DNA of 64,000 nt from Limanda limanda (lineage: Eukaryota; Chordata; Actinopteri; Pleuronectiformes; Pleuronectidae), in the NCBI RefSeq assembly GCF_963576545.1, contig NC_083636.1, positions 4,929,356-4,993,355 of the forward strand, written 5' to 3'. Positions 11,824-25,093 of this stretch are shown one piece after another. A program made the position numbers and the translations under genes. How positions within the stretch are numbered: position 1 is the stretch's first letter; the number at the start of each line of letters is the position of its first letter. The notes beneath the pieces are model-generated. The model had not been told where the DNA came from, ran no database searches, and saw nothing but the letters and a program-made list of their open reading frames with translations.

Positions 11824-13928
11824 AATGAGTGACCTCCTTTCTAAAGACCATTGAAGCTGTAACTTGTTAAAATGGAAGTACAAAAATTAGGCTGAAAGAA
11901 AGAAAAGACCTCAAGACATCAACTAAAAACCCAATTAAGGACCCAGATATATTAAGAAATGGCCCCTAGCCCCAATTTAGTTCTGCAAACAGCCGGATTC
12001 CTTTTTATAGACGACGAAGCAAACCTCAAAAGAACAAATACACGGAGGCAATAGCTACTAATGGTACACTAAGCATCGGCCTGTTACGATAAAGTTAAGT
12101 TATTGACTTATCGTACGATATTTGGAGGTGACCACGATTATTTTAGCTGACCTCGATATTGCCTGTTTGAGACAATGCGATTTGAGAGCTTTTGGCGATT
12201 AGGGGTTAACGCTGGTGTGGACGGGCTCTAAACTAAAATGTGCTGATATTTCCCAGAGTTCATGCCCTGAAAACGACTTCCCTGCGTCAACCTCATGTGT
12301 CACATCCATCCCTTCACTATTCTTCTCCTCTGCACATGAATCCCTAAACAGCTGCCAGCTCCATTTTCCCCCCCAATCATCATCCACAAGCAAAATGTGC
12401 CACTGAACTGTCTGTCGTCTTAAATACGTGAATCTCTCTGCTCCTCCGTCTCCATCCCTCCTGTGTCTCCGTGCACGAGGTTAGCACAGCACGAATGGAT
12501 CTGCATGACTCTTCATTGTGTGAGAGCATCACTCACACAGGAAACTGTACATTAAGGGAAAAGATCCCTCAGCAAATGGGAAGCCTGCCACCCGCTCGTT
12601 CACACTTGTTCTGCATCCACTTCTGACACTCCGTCTCTATTTGTCACTGATTTCCACCGAGGAAGACGAGTGCCTCTGAAGCAGCACATCCTCTCAGAGA
12701 AGGCTCACCTTCAGAGCCTAATGAACATGTTGAAATTCAATGAATTTTAATTTGCCGTTATATTAGGACAAGGGATAAAAGCCGGTGGATTTATTAGGAG
12801 GGAAATTGAAAAAGAAGAGGGGGCCACACTTCTTGATTTCCTGCACATTCTCCAGGAACAGAAAAAGGAAGAAAGAGGAAAACAATTAGCTTTGAAGCTA
12901 TAATCTCCACCTTAATAGATGGAGAGGTATTTAAGGAGGAGTCCTGGCTTATCTCGCTCGCTCTGTTTTCCTCATGCCCTCCAATAAGTCTCCGTTTCCC
13001 AGAGAGTGAGGTTCACGGAAAAAAACAAACAGAAAAGACACAGGAAAAAAAAGGAAAAGAGACAACAAGGTGTTGATGTGTTGTTTTCTGCCCTGAAGGT
13101 TTCTCCTCTTGAAATGGTTGTTTTCAGAGGAAAATAAGGTCAAGGAAAGAATGCATGGAAGCCGAGACTTGACAGGAAGCTGCTCGCCCTCTGTCTTATG
13201 TTTTCCTGTATGTGATATTTCTGTAATACGGGTTTCTTACATTCTGCTACTAATGATATTTATGCATGGTAAAACCTAGAAAGTCATTATTTACGTGTAC
13301 CCTGATACATATGCAAGAGGTGCACATGCAAACAGGCACATGCACAAACATGCATCATGCACCAAGGTGCCCGGATGAACGCTTGCACGTTGCAGCATAG
13401 TTATAATTAACAACTGGCCTAGTAATTTTTTTTTCTTCCTGCAAGTCTGCCCACGAGGCAAACTCCTCCCCCAACACAGCCAGGATAAAACCATTGTGTG
13501 GCTCTGCCTGGCGATAAGACCTCCTTTAAAAATAAAAACACACACTCCACTTTACCTCTACATGCCACTTGTCACTGCACTGAATTGCTATCATGTGGCA
13601 CAAGTGATTTCCTCACTGCAGAGGATATGAAGTCTGATCCCGCGGGTGCAGGTAGCAGCCTGTCGGCCGCGGTACAACACGGCTGTGTCAGTGAGGGTGT
13701 CGGCATGAACTGTCACCTGCGAATCACATCCATCACCTGGAACCATCGGTTAGAGTCTGTGTCTCCTGCTGTCGCCGACTTCCTGTCTTGCTGCTTTGCA
13801 CAGGACAAGGCAGAGAGCTGAGCACATGTAAAATGTATAGCTCTAAGGCGTCTGTTCTCGTAGTCAATCCTCCGTATTTAAATCAACTGTTCATATATTG
13901 TTAACAAACAGCTGGAATGACACAAGAT

Positions 13929-14614
13929 CAGGGGTTTTCAACCGGGGGTCCGCAAAATTCGCTTTGCTATTTCAACACATTTCCAGATTACTCATGAATA
14001 TCGTGTAAAATATCTAAAATAAGAAAAATATGCCTAAAATAATATAATAAATGCTGGTGATCATGAGGTTAAACTTAAGTAGGCCTCAATTTTTTTTGTG
14101 TGATATTGTATGATTATCATTTGTGACATATTCTGCATTACTTTGTCATCTTCCCTCTTCAGTTGTAGCCCCAATTTATGTTGATCACCGTTACTTTAAC
14201 ATTCTCTCAACATGTCAGCTACATGTCTGTACATTTAAGTCATGAACATTATATATTGATGTACATATGGGTCTGAGATGCAGTACAACTACAAACTGCT
14301 TTTTAAATTTTTTTTTCAATTCTTAAGCACTGAAAATCAACTGTTTTTGTTGTTTTTTACACAGATTTTTCTAAATTTGTTTGAGGGTTTTAAGCAGATA
14401 TCTCTAGATTTGTTTGAGGTTTTTAAGTAGATATATCTAGATTTGTTTGAGGTTTCGAAATAAAACCAACATGGAAAACCAAATGTTAAAACTTCCTTCT
14501 ATCCACATGCACGCACGCACACACAAACACACACAGGTAGGCACATCAGTGGGCCGCGGATCACTTCCTAGTCAGAATGGTGGTCCCTGGGACAAAACCA
14601 GTTGAAAACCCCTG
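13929..14614. mobile_element. Non-autonomous hAT-like element
   Basis: The left end is CAGGGGTTTTCAACCGGGGG; the right end, reverse-complemented, is CAGGGGTTTTCAACTGG, so the terminal inverted repeats match over ~17 bp with one mismatch. Flanking 8-mers CACAAGAT (13921-13928) and CTCTAGAT (14615-14622) agree at 6 of 8 positions, and the right copy fits the hAT target preference nTCTAGAn. The interior is AT-rich, has no transposase frame, and carries a ~33-bp tandem repeat near 14366-14455 (AGATTTGTTTGAGGTTTT). The element is old and internally deleted. Confidence 0.75.
14366..14455. repeat. Short tandem repeat, ~33-bp unit, ~3 copies
   Basis: The phrase (A)GATTTGTTTGAGG(T)TTTTAAG-AGATAT is repeated about three times with small changes, inside the hAT-like element at 13929-14614. 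Confidence 0.7.
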
Positions 14615-15522
14615 CTCTAGATGAAGGCACCTGGTGGCAAAAAATAGTGAACGCAGCATATGTGCAGTCGCTTAAACTACATTTATTACGGTTTAAGAGC
14701 AGAAGCTCGACATCACATCTCTTAATAAAAATAAATTCCCAGACTCTCTTTGCACTTAATAATAAAGCCGCCAAATTGTCAAACTTGAAACTTCTAAAAG
14801 CGTAAATACTTTGGGGTTTTCAGCAGGTGCACTTATTTCGCAGCAATAAATTACGACCTGAGTGGAAAGTGCGTCCGCGGCTGCAGCTGCTTCTTTACCC
14901 GCTCGACTGAAGACGCAGGTACGGTGGTGAAAGTCTCCGGTAGAAAGACGTGACCTGAGTGAAACTCCTGCATCGTCCTCCTTCTAACACGTGAACTATG
15001 TCACCCCCCCGACTTTATCCTCTGATAATTATTCTCCCCATAAATATCACGGCTGCTAGAGGTCGCCCTACAATAAAATGTAACTATAGGTCGTAATAAG
15101 CTGCTTGCACCGACGACCTATATGGGCTCAGAGGGTGCGATTTATTTTTTACTGGAAACTTGCAGTAATACCTGTATTTATAACAGCGACCGGTTACTGG
15201 AATAGCTCCCTGGGCGTGTGGGGCTGTTTCATAACTAATATTCTCAATGCTGTCATTTAAATGCAACAGATACTGTCACTTAATACTTTGCTGTGCGCAC
15301 CGGGGGACTATGGCGAGAGGGGGGGGGCGAGAAACAAAACAAATGAACTCTTTAATCGTAACAACTCCAGCAATGCATCAAATTGAACCATTAAAAAGCT
15401 TCTGCGGCAGAGAGAGAGGGAGGAGATTAAAAGTAAAAAAAAACACATAATGCACCAGGAGCTCTGATACAAGTTAATCCAACAAGTTTGTTTATAATTT
15501 CCTGAAAATCGAAAAAAAGAAG

Positions 15523-15547
15523 AAAAATAAAATAAAATAAAATAAAA
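15523..15547. repeat. (AATAA)n microsatellite
   Basis: About five AATAA units in an A-rich stretch. Confidence 0.9.
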
Positions 15548-15767
15548 ACCTACAAAAAGATGTCTTTCAATATCACTGGCTAATTAAAAGTTATTTGTAG
15601 TAAGCCTGTGAAAATATTTTATCACATGTTATTCGACTGTAGAAGAAAATACCTGCAAATAAGTGATAACTAGTTCTATACGTGTTAATGAGAAATAAAT
15701 CCTCCCGCTTTAAACAATGGACGACCTCTTGCACTTTGTGAAAACAATTATTTCTCGAGCTGTCATT

Positions 15768-15779
15768 CCTCTCTCTCTC

Positions 15780-15811
<32 letters not shown>
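15768..15811. repeat. (CT)n microsatellite
   Basis: About 21 CT units with one CG interruption. Frames through it give Glu-Arg repeats (15591-16075, minus) and are not genes. Confidence 0.96.
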
Positions 15812-17832
15812 CTGCAGTAAAAACCTCGGCTCCGTTTCTCTGGCAACTTGATGTGAGAGCATCAGCGACGACTTCCACATCTTTCTTGAGCAAATGGAAA
15901 TTACTGCAAACTGAACGCTGGTGGGCAGAGAACATGAAATGGTGAAGCCACAATTTGAAATGTACGTGCAGATGCGACTTGCAAAACACAAAGGAGAAAA
16001 AATAAGACGGTTTTCTAACAAACTTTGCAGCCGTTGGTGATTTATTCCAGCGTGTGGGATGTGCCTCGATGACATGAAACTCTATATCTCATCGTCTTCC
16101 TCCTCCCCCTCTGTTCCTCCCTTGCCCTGTTTGCTCCTCACTCACTGGTAAACATTTCATCACTCCTCAAGGAGAGCCGTAAACCACAGTCACAGCTCAG
16201 ATGCACCAGGAATCCACCAACACATAGTCGTGCATTTAAAAAAGGGGGGAATGAGAATCAGTTGCAAATTGTAGGGACGGAATATTTTTTATCTATGCAG
16301 GCTTTTAATTTGAAAATGTAAGATGAGGAGTTCCCTGAAGCAAAAGAGAGAAGAGAGCGAGAGAAGGGAATGAGAGAGGACGGATAATGTAATGTGGTCT
16401 TTCTTGTTGCCTGGATACAGGAAAGACGATGGTCATTTCATCTTGTTATGTTCGTTCAGTTTGAAATGAAATGCGAAGCAATGCATTTTAAAGAACAGCC
16501 ACTTGTTTAGAGAACAAACCCTCGTGACTGTTTACAGGCTGAGGCAACCCCCTGTAAAATATTCTCATAAATGACAAAGCAGAGTAGATAAAATAAAAAC
16601 AAATCTAATCAGTTATTTTCTACATTTACCTTTTAAAGCCCTTCCACTGTTCTTATACGGATTAACTTTCCCAAACAAACCATCCAGTCCCGCCCCCCTC
16701 CGCTAAGTCTCTCCACGGAGGCTGTTCCGAGTGGGAGCCTGTCCGCCCGCCGCTCTCACTCGCTTGTGAAGTGCTGATTTTTCGCAGCTAAGCCCGGAGG
16801 AGAGAGGAGCTCATTACCAACTCTGAAAGATTTACGAGCTATTACAGAATGACTGCGACTGTTCATTTACTTACATGTGCTTTTATTTGTTTGCGTCTGT
16901 ATTAAAACATGGATTAAGTGTTTAAAACTAGAAGATGAAGGTTGCTCCTCAAAGGTGAGGCGAGCGGCAGCGTACCTCGGCTTGTGTGGGGGGGGGGGAA
17001 GCAGGACGTGACACAGCAGCTTCATGACGGGATCAGAGCTTTACTGAGAATAGTCAAATCGTGCGCTAAGCTGTTAAATTAGCATCTTAAGTGGCCGGTC
17101 TTAATTTCTCCCAGTCAGATGGAGATGTGGACGGTGATGAGTCACGTGGAGCCTCAGCGGAATTGGCTCCTTACCTCGTTTACTGTGAATACAACAGCGT
17201 TCGCGTGAATCCTCGTTAAGCTGATCTGAGGCATCTGTTTTTCTAAGATGGGACAGATTTACATTGTAATTTGCAGGTACAAAATAAGAGTTTTGATCAA
17301 CCGCCGTCAGAGAATCCAGAGGGACATCAGTTACAGATTCTTGTGGGACATCTGATCAAGGACTCCGGCTGATTGGTTACATATGCTTCTTCTGCAGAAG
17401 CGTCAAACCACCGAGGATGATTTAGTTGTCAAGAAAATGGGGAAAGTTTCCACAATTACCAACCTCTGCAGTTTAGCATCGCAAGAGGGAGAACAGAGAA
17501 CTTTTCGTTCCTGTCAACTCGTCAACATTCTAACTGCAGAACCATATCGGCCTAATGTCACGTCAGGAAAATGCAAGATCATTAGAGGAAATGCAATAAA
17601 AATGTCGTTTAATCTACATAAAAAGTCACTCTCTGTTGGTCAAAACGTGCAGATTGTTTCTGGTGCAGATAATGCTATGCTGATTTATGTTGTACAAATT
17701 GGATACTGGGGCTTAAGTGGTTTATTGGACTGGTAAGAAAGTGCTTTAAGGATAAGACATGAAATTTGATTTAGTGAAGTGAAAGATACTGTATGATAAG
17801 TTTCTTTGGCAACTTTTGGAGTTAGCTTGTAA

Positions 17833-18014
17833 TGTGTGGGTTTTCTCCAGGTACTCCAACTTCCTCCCACAGCCCAAAAACTGTGGTGAGGTTAATTGGG
17901 CACTCTGCCCTGACTGATGGTGTAACTGGGAGTGTCAGTGGTTATTGTCTGTCTCTGTATGTTGGCCTTGCAACGCCCTGGCTGGACCCCTGCAGGGTAA
18001 ATGATGGATGGACG
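17833..18014 (+). repeat. Teleost dispersed repeat fragment
   Basis: Contains the hallmark order of a very common fish repeat: TGTGGGTTTTCTCC, GTACTCCAACTTCCTCCCACAG, GAGGTTAATTGG, GTCTGTCTCTGTATGTTGGCC, CCCTGGCTGGACCCCTGCAGGGT, GATGGATGGA. Similarity is recalled rather than searched. The copy is diverged and lacks obvious ends. Confidence 0.65.
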
Positions 18015-18579
18015 ATTATATTGTACTCACCAAAAGCAATTGTAAAGGCAGTAACAAAGAAAACTGATGAAAAGAGAAGGAAACTTTAGCTCTAGATTAT
18101 ATAATAGGCCATTTATATTTGAGGTAAAAGTGAATGCATCCAGAATTGTCAGTAATTGCACAGGTTAAAGGGTAAATCTGCAAACTGCTGCATATAATTA
18201 CCAGAATCCATCATTATACGGTAATAGATGTGCGATCGCTCTGTTTGACACGTGCTGAGGACAGTGTTAGTGTTATTTGTAGGAGTGATGGACTCAAACT
18301 ATAAACCCTCAGACCCACGTCTTACTGAACCAAAATGGCAGCGCGAGGGGGCAAAGGAAAATCAGATTGAAAAAAAAAGATGGAGAGGGTGGAAGGAAGA
18401 GAGGAAGGAGCCGGCAGTGGAGGACGAGTGGGTAGAGAGAGAGAAATGTTATAACTCAGGCCGGCTCTCTGGGGAAAGGTCTCTAAATTACAGTGAGATG
18501 TGGACAGCTTGTCAATGCCAAGGCCCGAGCTAGAGCTGTGGAACGACACCACATGCAGCACACTCTTTAAAAGCCCACT

Positions 18580-18673
18580 GCTCTCTCTCTCTCTCGCTCT
18601 CTCTCTCTATCTTTCTCTCTCTCTCTCTCTCTATCTATCCATCTATCTATCCAGCTATCTATCTATCTATCTG
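18580..18673. repeat. Compound (CT)n-(CTAT)n microsatellite
   Basis: A CT tract with CGCT and CTAT interruptions passes into CTAT/CCAT tetranucleotides. Confidence 0.95.
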
Positions 18674-19886
18674 TTTTCCTTGCTGACTCCAATCTGAATC
18701 CTCCATGTGTTACCATAAGATCATGGCCGTCCATACCTACAGCTCAGACTTCCACTGACGTCCACTGAAGCAGAAAATTGGACGGTCCATTCAAATTTCC
18801 TGCTGGCCACTTTTCAAGCGCGGAGGCGTTTTCAGTTTATTATCGAAGGACCTGCTGCCTCTCGTCTTGACGGCTCCATGCATGGATTTCATAGAGAGTT
18901 GACTGGGATGTTTTTATGGTTCACCGAGCGTTCACCTTCAACGATCGGTCATCCTCGGACATAATTAAAATCAAATGTGTTAATTTGTCATGTAGATTTC
19001 ATACTCGGGAAGCAGGAAACATTGCAACGGCTGCATCTTCTCGAAAAAAATCAATTTCGATTGCATCCCTTCTATGTATTGGTTGTATGGATTTCATATT
19101 TCTCCCCATCGAGGCAGCTCACGGTGAATCAATAGGATGACCTCGGTGCATTCAGTGTGTATCCAGTGCAAATTAAAAAAGATATTAGCTCTGGATCAGC
19201 TATTGTTTATCAGCGTTGCTCCAGAGTGTGTTTAAAAGTTATTGAAACCGTGTTTGTTGCCGTTATCCTCCGGCTCAGAAAGTTTGTATCGGAGTTTTGC
19301 ATAAAGACCTGAAAGGAGACGGCCCCAAAGTAATATGGGAAATTAAATAACTCATTGAAATGTTAATATTGTTGCCAGACGGCTTTGATTCAGTTACCGG
19401 AACAAATGCAGGAACCGGGAAGTGAATGGAGCAGGCAGCAAAAGACAAAGAGAAGAAAATATGCTGTGAGATCATTTGTTTTAGCAGGATCTTATATTTG
19501 GTGAGCAAATTGTATTATTCTTTTTAATATATGATGCACAACTTTCCCTCCACTGCAACAGGTTGTGCAGAAACTGTCTCTTCTGTCTCGTCGCATTCTC
19601 CAAGGATTCTGCATGTTTTTTCTAATCTGTTGAAAAGAACAACTCCAGATCCAGTGTCGTCTGCTGGAAGTAAATAATTGGAACACATAATTTAACACAT
19701 GACTGGTTCTGCTGGCGTGTTCAAAAGACAGCATCAGGTCCTGCTGTTTGGCTCCAGGTGTACATCTCTATTTGTTCAATAATTCAACCGGTGAAATGCT
19801 TTATTTAGTAGAGCCCCTCAACTCCATCTACCTCTAACTTCTGCCTTCAGGGCCGCGGAGACAGTGTTATAACGGAGAAGGGAAAA

Positions 19887-19914
19887 GGTGGTGGTGGTGG
19901 TGGTGGTGGTGGTG
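19887..19914. repeat. (GGT)9 microsatellite
   Basis: Nine GGT units. Confidence 0.95.
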
Positions 19915-22212
19915 ACTCAGAACATCAACACCCACATGTTTATGGGGAAAGACAAAGTGAGAATCGACTCAGCCGTGCTCATGCATCTCTGCCGAGTCGC
20001 TCCTGCAGGATTCATCATTCTTACGCTATCTAAGGAGAGAAATAGCGGCGTGCTGCAGCCATCCACCAGCTGGAAGACAGTCAATTAGCCCCGGCGTCGC
20101 CCCCCCGGCCCCCCCTCAGCAAGCTGCTCGTACCCTTAGTGTCGATCAATGTGGATGACTGTCAATCACACAGCGAGTCAATGAGGGGAAAGAAGAATCC
20201 AGAAGAATTCCCTAATACTCCCACTGTGGCTCAAAAACTGTGCAATGATGGGAGATGTGGAATCTGCACGTCTGGTCCCGAGACCTGTTGGCCCCTCCCC
20301 TCACGCAGCCGGCGCCATCGGGTGACCCCTCCCACCCTCGGCTCTCATGCTCATTTACAGTCAGGCCTGTGTTGTTTGTTATGTGATTCATTCTCTCCAG
20401 CCCTGCCACAGGCTCCTCCCCTTCTGTCCGCCAGGTGTCCGACTCCCTCCGAGAGGAGAAGCTGGAGACCGATTCCTGCTGAGCGGAGCAAAGCTGCTCC
20501 GTCACCGGCCTGATGCACCGTAAAGGAGCGGGAAGGACGGCCAGCACCTGCAGCCGTCTCCCGGGGATCAGAACTTGTTTTCACTAACGAGAAAGGACGG
20601 ACTGGATGAAATTCAAAGTGGGGAAAAAAGTTGGTACCAGTCTTGCTTGGCGATGCTTTTGTTTGAAGAAGTTCTGAGCTCCGGGGAGAAGGGATGCGGC
20701 GGATGAAAAGGGTTTGATCCTTCACAAGGTTCCAAACGAGGTTTTAGTCATTTCTGACACTAATGGAGGAAGTTGTGAAAGTTGTCTTTTAACTTTTCAG
20801 CAGAATCTGAAAAGATGCCGACGCTTGCAACATGGACAGAAGCCATGAGGATTTAGGAGAAGGAGTCTGAGCGGACACGCTTGTTGTTCGCCTGCAGAGC
20901 TGCTTCACAGTTATATTGTTGATCCTTCCCACCTCAGCGCTGCCCAGTTCAACCATTGTATTCTATTTCTGGTAACTGAATAGCTCTACCAGCAGCGATA
21001 CTCTTGTACTCAGGAGTAAACGCAGACAACACTGCAGCTTCCTGGGGAGGTCGAGATGTTCTTCTTCCACTCCTGCTGCCTACTGAGCATTTTCCAAGAA
21101 GCAAAACATGTCTCGAGTCGCACATAAATCTAAATGATCTAGCACTTAATTGCCTTATGTCCTTATATGTAATCCCTTGTGATGTATCGTTTGCATTTCA
21201 ATTGCATGTTGAAATCTTTGTTACAAATGAATAATACAGAACAATAACTGGGTTCCATGTCAAATGGCCAGTTGAAGAAAGACAGGACAGTAGTGTCCAT
21301 GCTTTTACTCTGACGTGTAGCGTTTCACTTTCTGTCTGTTCCAGGCTTAGTGCAATGTATCCTATTAATAATACATGGCTTCACCCAGCGTGTGGCAGGT
21401 GGACGACTGGTGTTCACAGTGGAAGGGCGCCTTCCAGGTTAAGTGAGTTTTTCTGTCACTGAAGCCACATGACCAGTTTCCACACAGTGTTTAAGCAGGA
21501 GAATCGTGTTTCAGTCATTTTGTATGACGTGACAAGGAGATAGTTTCTGAGAAAAGGGGAAACACAACGTACCTTAAACACAAAATCCTTGTTTTACGTT
21601 GGAGTATATAAATAAAAGGCACAGATTCACATTCCATTGATCCTTTAGTTTCGGTTCTCCTCCACACCCTCAACATCTCTCTTTCAAAGAAATAAAACAC
21701 ACATTTCACAGCCCTGCTTGCATCAGGCAATTTTTCAGGAAAATATGCAGAGATTTGTTCGGCTTAGACACGACGGGACATGGCGAGGAATCTAAACAAG
21801 CTTAGAGAGAGACGGGAGACAGAGGGGGACGGGGGGGGGGGCGGAGGGAGGTGGGACGCACCACAGAAATCTGAGGTAGCGGCAAACTCGAAGCAAACTC
21901 CTTCAAGCATCTGAGCACCCACTTCCCCGAAGAGGGGTTTACCACCTCCCGTACTGTTACACAGAATGCACCGGGGGAATAAGAGCACCAATGAGACCAT
22001 GAGAGGCACATTGAGAGTCATCTGCACAGAGGGTGATATGAGAGAGGGGGCGGGGGGGTGATGGGAAGAGAGCAGGGATTGAGAACAAGGGTCATTAAAC
22101 TATGTAGTTTCCCCAACTGGATTTCCATGCAGAAATGAGCATTTACACTTAATTATTTAGTTTCTACGTCCATTTTTGCTTTTATTCACGTGCTTCTAAA
22201 CCTTAATAACTA

Positions 22213-22540
22213 TAATTATTACATTTCATTTAGCTGACGCTTTTATCCAAAGCGATTTACAATAAGTGCATTCAACCCTGAGGGTACAAACCAAGAACAA
22301 CAAGAATCAAGAAAGTACAAATTCTTCAAAAATAAAGCAAAACTACAAAATGCTATCAGTAAGTGCCATTTAAGTGCTACTGAATTGTTAGTTTCAAAAA
22401 TTGTTAGTAATTTTTTTTTTTTTTATTCAAGGTTTAGTCTGAAAAGGTGTGTTTTTAGTTTGCGGCGGAAGATGTGTAAACTTTCTGATGTCCGGATGTT
22501 GATGGAGAGCTCATTCCACCGTTTAGGAGCCAATTACTGT
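22213..22540 (+). repeat. Teleost dispersed repeat ('GACGCTTTTATCCAAAGCG' family)
   Basis: Begins CATTTAGCTGACGCTTTTAT, then CCAAAGCGATTTACAATAAG and TGCATTCAACC, with an internal poly-T (~22411-22424), and continues through TTTGCGGCGGAAGATGTGTA to GAGCTCATTCCACCGTTTAG. These phrases recur throughout teleost genomes. The open frames in it are not coding. Confidence 0.75.
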
Positions 22541-23143
22541 TGTTGTACTGTTGCTATCATGTAAATTGATCCATAGTAAGGAAAGTTCAACTCACATTTT
22601 GAGGTTCCGGACAAAATCACGAAAATACGAATTTGAATCGATAAAAAAAATTCCCTTAAAGTGTGTGAGACATCCTGGCCTGGGGTTTCCAGAAGGTAGA
22701 ACCGGCTCATCCCACTGAAAACCCAAACTCCGGTTGACAGGCGAAGGTGGGGTGACAAATTGAATCTGTAATTGGTCGGAATCCCGAGCATCGGCTCAAA
22801 ATTGCCGGTAATTGCTATACCAGTGATGTGAGATCTGCCGATAGCGGGCGGGAGTTTCTGCTGGAATTCCTAGTGGTGGCTGACGGGTGGGGTGTGGGGG
22901 GGGGCTGGGCTGCTGTACACAAGCACAATTTACCAGGGGGCTCGTTAGATGCACATCAAGTCTGAGCCTGTCATAACTGAGCAATGTACACCTCTGTGGC
23001 GCCGGGGGGGCCCGGGGGGCCGACGCCGCTCACCTCACACCTCGCTAATGGCCCTCTGTGGTCATTACCGCCCAGCGATGAGTCATAGCCGCTGCTCCTC
23101 CCGGTGCCTCCATCGCGGGATTCAACTGCAACACCAACACCAA

Positions 23144-23190
23144 CGCCGCCGCCGCCGCTGGTTGTTGTTGTTGTTGTTGTTGTGGTTGTT
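23144..23190. repeat. Compound (GCC)n-(GTT)n microsatellite
   Basis: CGCCGCCGCCGCCGCTG is followed by about eight GTT units. Confidence 0.92.
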
Positions 23191-23311
23191 TACCCCGGCT
23201 GCTGTTACTGATGTTTACTCTCATCCTGCCTCCTCCAACACACCACACTGACCCACCAGCACGCCGGCAGTCATGCAAGGCGTTGCTTATCCGACAGCAA
23301 GATGAGCGAGA

Positions 23312-23313
<2 letters not shown>

Positions 23314-23403
<90 letters not shown>

Positions 23404-23404
23404 C
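23314..23404. repeat. Long (CA)n microsatellite
   Basis: About 45 CA units with one AAAC interruption, the longest dinucleotide tract in the window. Confidence 0.97.
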
Positions 23405-24641
23405 GTCGACACGGACTCTCTAATGGAGGATCCTCTCACGCTGCTTCTCCTCGCAGAGAATATCCTTTTCATTCTGGTTCAATCCCCCCCCGCGCTCACT
23501 CCGCGTCTTTTTCTATTCAGCTCCTTCAATCTCCCTCTGTCTCTCTCTCTGCCCTCTCTCCTCTCTCTCTAGTGCATCAGCCAGTGTCTGGGCCCAGCTG
23601 TGGATTAGATCACAGTGGGTAAACCCATAGTTGTGTTCCATCAGGCCTGAGAATGGCGAGCCATTTCATCAAAAAACCCATTTCTCATGTGAGAACTAAT
23701 GCACTGTAGGCGAAGTCCCGACTGTGCCAGCGCAAGGAGATGTGGATTCGGCTGCCGCTGCTGCCGGCAGATAAAACCCCGGCAGCTAAATAAAAAAAGT
23801 ACAACCCATAAAGGGCCGTGGAGGGAAACGCATCGGGCAATGGCGACTTTATCTGTTTGCGTGCAGGGGCGGACAGATGCGTTTCCTCGCCGTGTGACGA
23901 CAGGACCTGCTGTGTGAGCGCGCATTTATATGTGAGTGTTTTCTTCAGTGTGCGATGTGTGCACGGATGATCGTGTCCAATGACGTGACTCGATATTCGC
24001 CGTGTGTACGTGCATTTTGTGCCCGTCGAAGTTACGGAGGTTTTTATCGTCCGTCGCACACCGGTTGATGAGGGTGCATTTCTCTTCCCGCCCACTAGTC
24101 GGCGGCTCACAGCAGGCTTTTCCCACAAACTATAAAATACAGCCACCCCCCCCGTGGCGTCGGTGATTACACCGCCCATCAGGGCCAGGAGTGAGGAGGA
24201 ATACCAATGAGTGGTGGAGAGTGAGGACAACAGAGCTGCCGCGACGGCACGCACGCTGATTTATACGTACCTGGACCGAGCCTTGTCATGAGCAAGGAGC
24301 CAATTCCAAAAGGATGAAACCACTCACGGCCAATGCAATATAACAGCAACTCCATACAAATACAATTATACCACTATTCAGCAGTGGGAGGTGGGCGAGG
24401 CCAAAAGACCCCCGCAAGGAGGAAACTGGATGTTGGATTAAACTCGACAGACAGGACGGGGTTTTTTTTTCGTTTTTTTTATCTCATTTACGCCGCACAG
24501 ATTTCTCATCCCGGCTCCCGACCTGGGAACGGTGGCATGCGGCCAGAGTCTGGTAGCCGACGATGAGGTCAGACATCGCACATGCAGTGTGACTGTGAGG
24601 AGGATGGCGTGTCACTCATTTCAAAACCAGGTCGGAGCCAT

Positions 24642-25093
24642 CATAGATATATATAAAGACTAGATGTCTCGTTCGACGGAGCCGGACGTCACCACATGGC
24701 GGCCATCTTGCATCGGGCAGCTCGCTCACCCATAACATTGTGTTGGTAGTGGTAAATAACCATAACTTGCTCAATTTTCAACCGATTTTGAAACGGTCTG
24801 GTGTGTTATAAACGTCAGAGGTGTAGTTATGGCACTGCATAAATTATTAATTTTTTTTAGAAAATAACAAAATTATTCATAAGTGTGCAGTGTCATATCT
24901 ACATCTCTGACGTTTATAACAAACCAGACCGTTTCAAAATCGGTTGAAAATTTAGCAAGTTATGGTTATTTACCACTACCAACACAATGTTATGGGTGAG
25001 CGAGCTGCCCCATAGCAAGATGGCCGCCATGTGGTGACGTTCGTCTCCGTTGGCCCGGCAACGCAGCCGAGTCATCTAGTGTTTATATCTATG
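24642..25093. mobile_element. Long-inverted-repeat (foldback) MITE
   Basis: Nearly the whole 452 bp is one palindrome: left arm ~24642-24855 and right arm ~24870-25093 are inverted copies. Both start CATAGATATA from the outside and share CACCACATGGCGGCCATCTT, GCTCGCTCACCCATAACA, TAACCATAACTTGC and CGATTTTGAAACGGTCTGG. The 8-bp sequence GGAGCCAT lies immediately outside each end (24634-24641 and 25094-25101), as expected of a target-site duplication. There is no transposase. RNA or single-stranded DNA from it would form a ~215-bp hairpin. The superfamily is uncertain; an 8-bp duplication is hAT-compatible. Confidence 0.85.

Larger units (their letters stand above)
9155..13920. other. Non-coding sequence, no gene recognised
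   Basis: CT-rich stretch at 9350-9510, GT/CA tracts listed separately, and a CTCF-like core on the minus strand at 9885-9898. The 141-codon minus frame at 10418-10843 has no recognised motif. Confidence 0.65.
14623..17832. other. Non-coding sequence, no gene recognised
   Basis: AT-rich with one CT and one AATAA microsatellite. A GC-richer patch lies at 16680-16800. No coding evidence. Confidence 0.65.
18015..22212. other. Non-coding sequence, no gene recognised
   Basis: Holds the compound CT/CTAT and GGT microsatellites and a GC-rich patch near 20.1-20.6 kb with overlapping frames on both strands (20139-20513 plus; 20212-20725 minus), none with a family signature. Confidence 0.6.
22541..24633. 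other. Non-coding sequence, no gene recognised
   Basis: Contains the long CA tract and the GCC/GTT compound tract. The 189-codon minus frame at 23685-24254 has no recognised domain. Confidence 0.6.

Noticed and set aside
12070..12200. CGATA-rich stretch resembling a dispersed fish repeat
   Set aside because: No defined ends, duplications or firm recollection of a family; too weak to annotate.
23685..24254. 189-codon minus-strand frame
   Set aside because: No recognisable domains; the region is GC-rich, which leaves frames open by chance.
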